The position numbers and the translations under genes are program-made. A DNA stretch of 18,660 bases. Origin: Oscillospiraceae bacterium (GTDB lineage: Bacteria; Bacillota; Clostridia; Oscillospirales; Ruminococcaceae). This document shows, one piece after another, positions 15,406 to 18,660 of this stretch. Each line of letters opens with the position of its first letter. Position 1 is the first letter of the stretch. The notes under the pieces were generated by a model. That model ran no database searches. It was not told the DNA's origin and was given only the letters and a program-made list of their open reading frames with translations. The stretch spans positions 1 through 18,660 of the forward strand of contig JAHHUC010000043.1 in assembly GCA_020024215.1 (NCBI GenBank), given 5' to 3'.

Positions 15406-16451
15406 TATTCCACACCCTTGATGGTAAGGCTGCCTGTTCCCTTTACTATGCTTCCTATTACAAAGGGCTTTTCTCCCTCTTTTTCCAAAACGGAAATAAG
15501 CTTGTCCTTTTCATTTTCCGAAACCATCATAACAAGTCCCACACCCATATTGAAGGTGTTCATCATATCTCTTTCGGGTATGTTTCCAACCCTTTCTATA
15601 AGCTTGAATATGGGCAGAATCTTCAGCAAATCCTTATCTATAACCGCATCCACACTGCTGTTTAACGCCCTTGGAACATTCTCATAAAGTCCTCCTCCGG
15701 TGATGTGCGCCATGCAGTGGATGTCAACCTCCTCCAATGCCTTTAAAACAGGCTTGCAGTATATTCTCGTGGGTGTGAGCAAACACTCTCCGAGGCTTTT
15801 TCCCAATTCCTCCTCATAGCCCTCTAATGAGGCCTTATCGGTTATGTTGAACACATGTCTCACAAGAGAAAAGCCGTTGGAATGAACTCCGGAGGAGGCA
15901 AGTGCGACAATTACATCTCCCTCTCTCACCTTTTCGCCGTCAAGCATCTTCTTTTTATCAACAAGGCCGACTGTAAAGCCCGCCATGTCATAGTCATCAG
16001 CAGCGTAAAAGCCGGGCATCTCGGCTGTTTCTCCGCCTATAAGCGAACAGCCTGCCTGACGGCAGCCCTCTGCCACACCTTCAACAATTCCTGCCACCTT
16101 TTCGGGAATGTTCTTTCCCAAAGCAATATAATCAAGGAAAAACAAGGGCCTTGCGCCTGCACAGAGAACATCATTCACGCACATGGCAACACAGTCAATT
16201 CCGACTGTATCGTGCTTCTCCATAAGAAAGGCCAGCTTGAGCTTTGTGCCCACTCCGTCTGTTCCGGAGATGAGGACAGGCTCCTCCATTCCCTTCAGAT
16301 TTGGTGCAAAACAGCCGCCGAAGCCGCCTATTCCTGAAAGTACCTCCGGCGAAAAGGTGCTCTCCACACTTTTTTTCATAAGCTTTACACCCTCATAGCC
16401 TGCGGTTACATCCACCCCCGCAGCTTTGTAGCTTTCGCTGTGACTTTTCAT
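15405..16451 (-). CDS. purM: Phosphoribosylformylglycinamidine cyclo-ligase (AIR synthetase)
   Basis: PurM closes FGAM to AIR with ATP in step 5. The protein is 348 aa, typical, and belongs to the same ATP-binding superfamily as the PurL core. Signatures: SGTDGVGTKLKLA at 62-74, GIDCVAMCVNDVL, FFLDYIALG, GGETAEMPGFY, ASSGVHSNGFSL, HITGGGLYENVPR and a C-terminal FNMGVGLVMMV. The ATG is preceded by AAAAGGAG at 9 nt. It lies 20 nt after purF and overlaps purN by one base. Confidence 0.96.
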   Translation of the reverse strand: MKSHSESYKAAGVDVTAGYEGVKLMKKSVESTFSPEVLSGIGGFGGCFAPNLKGMEEPVLISGTDGVGTKLKLAFLMEKHDTVGIDCVAMCVNDVLCAGARPLFFLDYIALGKNIPEKVAGIVEGVAEGCRQAGCSLIGGETAEMPGFYAADDYDMAGFTVGLVDKKKMLDGEKVREGDVIVALASSGVHSNGFSLVRHVFNITDKASLEGYEEELGKSLGECLLTPTRIYCKPVLKALEEVDIHCMAHITGGGLYENVPRALNSSVDAVIDKDLLKILPIFKLIERVGNIPERDMMNTFNMGVGLVMMVSENEKDKLISVLEKEGEKPFVIGSIVKGTGSLTIKGVE

Positions 16452-16471
16452 TTTGCTGTACTCCTTTTTTA

Positions 16472-17926
16472 TTACTTTATCTTTTCGTCAAACTTGCTTG
16501 TATAAGGCTCATAATCCACCGAAATCGGATATTTTTCGCTGAAGCAGCCGTCGCAGAAATCACATTTTGCGTTTTCTGCTATCTGGCATACATTTTCAAT
16601 GGGAAGAAAGCCCAGAGAATCCGCACCTATTTTTTTGCAGATATCATCTATGGACATCTGACAGGCAATAAGCTTGTTCTTTCCGTCTATATCTGTTCCG
16701 AAATAGCAGGGCGCAATAAACGGAGGTGAGGAAATTCTTACATGAACCTCTTTTGCCCCTGCCTCCTTGAGCATTTTTACAATTCTTGCGCTGGTTGTTC
16801 CCCTTACAATAGAATCGTCGATGAGCACAACTCTTTTATCTTTTACCGTCGCCTCCACAACCGAAAGCTTCAGCTTTACGGCGTTTTCCCTCAAACGCTG
16901 TGTCGGCTCGATAAAGGTCCTTGCTATGTATCTGTTTTTTATAAAGCCCACACCATAGGGGATCCCCGATTGCCTTGCAAAGCCCAAGGCGGCATCAAGT
17001 CCGCTGTCGGGAACACCTATTACAACATCTGCCTGAGCAGGGTTGGAAAGGGCCAGGAATGCACCGGCTCTGAGCCTTGCATTGTGTACAGATGCACCCT
17101 CTATAACAGAATCCGGCCTTGCAAAATAGACAAATTCAAAAACGCACATTGTGGATTTATTTTTGCAGTGAGTCTCGATGCTTCTGACTTTGTCCTTGTT
17201 TACAACTACTATTTCCCCTGCCTTTATATCTCTTACAAATGTGGCGCCTATGGCATCAAGTCCGCAGCTTTCAGAGGCAAAGACTATCTGGCCCTCCGGC
17301 ATTTTTCCCATGCACAGGGGTCTGAAGCCCACAGGATCCCTCACGGCTATGAGCTTTGAAGGAGACATAAGCACCATGCTGTATGCTCCTTTAAACCTGT
17401 ACATCGCCTTTTCAATCGCCTCTTCGATGGAATCGGTATTAAGTCTTTCCCTTATTATCTCATGAGCCATTACCTCGGCATCGCTGTTGGACTGGAAAAT
17501 AGCGCCTTTAAGCTCCAGCTCTCTTCTCAATTCTCCGCTGTTTACAAGATTTCCGTTGTGGGCTATTGCCATGTGGCCCTTTATATGCCTTATCACCAAA
17601 GGCTGTGCATTCTGTCTGCCCACGCCCTGACTTGTGCCGTATTTGCAGTGGCCTATGGCTATTTGTCCGTGATCCATAGAATCCAGCAGATTTTTGTTGA
17701 AAACATCCCTCAAAAGTCCGGTGTCCTTATAGCTGTCAATAATTCCGGAGTCGTTTATTGCAATTCCGCAGCTTTCCTGTCCTCTGTGCTGAAGGGCAAA
17801 CAGTGCATGATAGGTATCCAGCGCCACATGAGAATTTTCTGTGCTGTCATAAATTCCGAAAACACCACATTCCTCATGAAGCTTTTCAGAGAGATAATCA
17901 AATTCGTTTTCCATAATATTCTCCAT
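16472..17926 (-). CDS. purF: Amidophosphoribosyltransferase ([4Fe-4S] type with propeptide)
   Basis: PurF performs the committed step, making phosphoribosylamine from PRPP and glutamine. Counting from ATG 17926, the N-terminal nucleophile is Cys20 in HEECGVFGIYD, so a 19-residue propeptide must be removed. This follows the Bacillus subtilis type, as do four cysteines at about 261, 407, 458 and 461, matching the cluster ligands in order and near-identical spacing. The glutaminase signature LQHRGQESCGIA and the PRPP loop VVLIDDSIVRGTT (366-378) are intact. Start choice: ATG 17932 lies one base after AAAGGGG, too close; ATG 17926 is 7 nt from it; ATG 17914 also has GGAG 6 nt upstream. All three keep the propeptide. 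It begins shortly after the purE stop. Feedback control by purine nucleotides is known for the family. Confidence 0.94.
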   Translation of the reverse strand: MENIMENEFDYLSEKLHEECGVFGIYDSTENSHVALDTYHALFALQHRGQESCGIAINDSGIIDSYKDTGLLRDVFNKNLLDSMDHGQIAIGHCKYGTSQGVGRQNAQPLVIRHIKGHMAIAHNGNLVNSGELRRELELKGAIFQSNSDAEVMAHEIIRERLNTDSIEEAIEKAMYRFKGAYSMVLMSPSKLIAVRDPVGFRPLCMGKMPEGQIVFASESCGLDAIGATFVRDIKAGEIVVVNKDKVRSIETHCKNKSTMCVFEFVYFARPDSVIEGASVHNARLRAGAFLALSNPAQADVVIGVPDSGLDAALGFARQSGIPYGVGFIKNRYIARTFIEPTQRLRENAVKLKLSVVEATVKDKRVVLIDDSIVRGTTSARIVKMLKEAGAKEVHVRISSPPFIAPCYFGTDIDGKNKLIACQMSIDDICKKIGADSLGFLPIENVCQIAENAKCDFCDGCFSEKYPISVDYEPYTSKFDEKIK

Positions 17927-17938
17927 GCCCATTCCCCT

Positions 17939-18442
17939 TTAAAGCTCCAGCAGCTTTTCCTGAAGCTTGGAATCCTTTTCCATAACCTTTTCTCTCATAT
18001 TTTTCTTTTCCTCTTTTAAAAGAGAGGAAAGTCTTTCATCAGAGAGGGCAAGTATCTGGAGCGCAAGAAATGCAGCATTTACACTTCCGTCAACGGCAAC
18101 TGTTGCAACCGGGACGCCCGAGGGCATCATAACTGTTGCAAGAAGGCTGTCCATGCCGCCTATCTGCTTGCTGTTTAAGGGAACCCCTATCACAGGCAAG
18201 GTGGTATTTCCTGCTAATACACCTGCAAGGTGCGCTGCCATTCCGGCACCTGCAATAATAACTCCAAAGCCGTTTTCCTCGGCATTTTTAGCAAATCGGA
18301 TGGATTCTTCAGGTGTTCTGTGAGCTGAAAAAATGTGACATTCACTTTCTACGCCAAATTCTTTAAGCTTGAGATAAGCCTTTTTCATCACATCCCAATC
18401 GCTGTCGCTTCCCATGATGATTGCAACCTTTTTGTTAATCAT
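17939..18442 (-). CDS. purE: N5-carboxyaminoimidazole ribonucleotide mutase (class I PurE)
   Basis: PurE moves the carboxyl group of N5-CAIR to carbon 4, giving CAIR (step 6). The protein is 167 aa with the class I signatures GSDSDW at 11-16, SAHRTP at 39-44 with His41, and GAGMAAHLAGV from 65. Class I enzymes normally need PurK to make N5-CAIR; no purK is in the window. The C-terminal tail from about residue 145 is lysine- and glutamate-rich and probably helical. It is the first gene of the purine operon, with a GGGGG site 7 nt before its ATG, and lies directly after the leader terminator. The usual neighbour purC is missing between purE and purF. Confidence 0.95.
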   Translation of the reverse strand: MINKKVAIIMGSDSDWDVMKKAYLKLKEFGVESECHIFSAHRTPEESIRFAKNAEENGFGVIIAGAGMAAHLAGVLAGNTTLPVIGVPLNSKQIGGMDSLLATVMMPSGVPVATVAVDGSVNAAFLALQILALSDERLSSLLKEEKKNMREKVMEKDSKLQEKLLEL

Positions 18443-18455
18443 AATTTTTCCCCCT

Positions 18456-18495
18456 TAAAAATAAAAAAGGCAGGCCGCCAAAAAATCGGTCTGCC
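18456..18495 (-). terminator. Intrinsic terminator in the leader of the purine operon (attenuator candidate)
   Basis: On the - strand GGCAGACCG (18495-18487) pairs with CGGCCTGCC (18477-18469) with one A-C mismatch, loop ATTTTTTGG, followed by TTTTTTATTTTT. It sits only about 14-27 nt before the purE ATG and downstream of the -10 box at 18650-18645, so it would stop transcripts before the operon unless prevented. It could instead end an upstream transcript, but none is visible. Confidence 0.75.
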
Positions 18496-18517
18496 GCTGT
18501 CTTGCTCTAGCTTTTTA

Positions 18518-18638
18518 CGCAGTTATAGCCTGCGATGTCAAAAAAAGAGAATATTGTGCTGCAATGGCGCAATGATACCGCCGCAGAAATGAAAAATAAT
18601 GCCAACATCATCTTGAAGCCACCCTTTCAGCACAAATT
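18518..18638 (-). promoter_or_regulatory. Structured 5' leader of the purine operon, unclassified riboswitch or attenuator candidate
   Basis: CAGCACAA and TTGTGCTG (+ strand positions 18628-18635 and 18554-18561) form a perfect 8-bp closing helix around 66 nt. Inside, GATGAT/ATCATT and GGCG/CGCC pairings are possible. Downstream a second hairpin, CGCAG/CTGCG with a 7-nt loop (18518-18534), precedes the terminator; its GCAGGC could instead pair with the terminator's 3' half GCCTGC. I could not match it to the guanine, PRPP (ykkC) or ZTP classes from memory. Placement before purE suggests control by a purine-pathway metabolite (inference). Confidence 0.5.
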
Positions 18639-18644
18639 ATCCTA

Positions 18645-18650
18645 ATTATA
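18645..18650 (-). promoter_or_regulatory. -10 box for the purine operon
   Basis: TATAAT reads on the - strand from 18650 to 18645. It would start the transcript near 18638, right at the closing helix of the leader. The -35 region falls at or beyond the window edge, so it cannot be checked. Confidence 0.5.
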
Positions 18651-18660
18651 TGTTCCTAAT

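Noticed and set aside
17462..18019. 185-aa + strand ORF across the purF/purE junction
   Set aside because: Antisense to two conserved genes, with low-complexity hydrophobic content typical of shadow frames.
18518..18660. Guanine, PRPP (ykkC) or ZTP riboswitch
   Set aside because: Core conserved motifs of these classes are not visible; TATAAT near 18650 reads better as a promoter -10 box than as part of a purine aptamer. A covariance search is needed to be sure.
1..18660. CRISPR array, insertion sequence, prophage, tRNA or rRNA genes
   Set aside because: No regularly spaced repeats, transposase or integrase motifs, att-like repeats, or tRNA/rRNA signatures were seen.

Overview
This window looks like part of a chromosome from an anaerobic Clostridia-type Firmicute. 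The evidence is an A+T-leaning composition, strong AGGAGG-type ribosome binding sites, a T-box leader in front of cysS, a [4Fe-4S]-type PurF, a single-chain PurL with a fused glutaminase domain, and a UGA codon exactly where a peroxiredoxin should have its catalytic cysteine. UGA is a normal stop elsewhere here (it ends the acyl-CoA synthetase and the PAS regulator), so that UGA is best read as local recoding to selenocysteine. No species can be named from this sequence alone.

Layout. On the + strand: the 3' part of accA (fatty-acid synthesis) is followed closely by an AMP-forming acyl-CoA synthetase. Next comes a cytosolic four-PAS regulator with a C-terminal winged helix. A 551-base gap follows, holding a possible tiny overlapping ORF, unexplained hairpins, and a promoter with a complete cysteine T-box leader, and then cysS. 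A 13-bp hairpin terminator serves the convergent ends of cysS and the next transcription unit.

On the - strand (read right to left) there are two units. The distal one, beginning at the right edge of the window, is a purine operon in the order purE-purF-purM-purN-purH-purD-purL. Its spacing is tight, with 1-nt overlaps and 2 to 21-nt gaps, and it ends in a strong terminator at about 8196-8239. It is preceded by a -10 box, a long closed helix that does not fit a riboswitch class I recognise, and an intrinsic terminator just before purE, which together look like a transcription-attenuation leader. The operon supplies de novo steps 1-6 (F, D, N, L, M, E) and 9-10 (H); purC, purB and purK are not in the window. 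The second - strand unit is a Bcp/PrxQ-type peroxiredoxin with an in-frame UGA at the peroxidatic position, followed 3 nt later by a zinc-dependent MDR alcohol dehydrogenase.

The main item to follow up is the peroxiredoxin. A simple ORF caller sees only a 90-aa C-terminal piece, but reading UGA as Sec gives a complete 152-aa protein. An 11-bp hairpin lies 29 nt downstream of the UGA, at the distance expected for a bacterial SECIS. The second is the uncharacterised leader of the purine operon.
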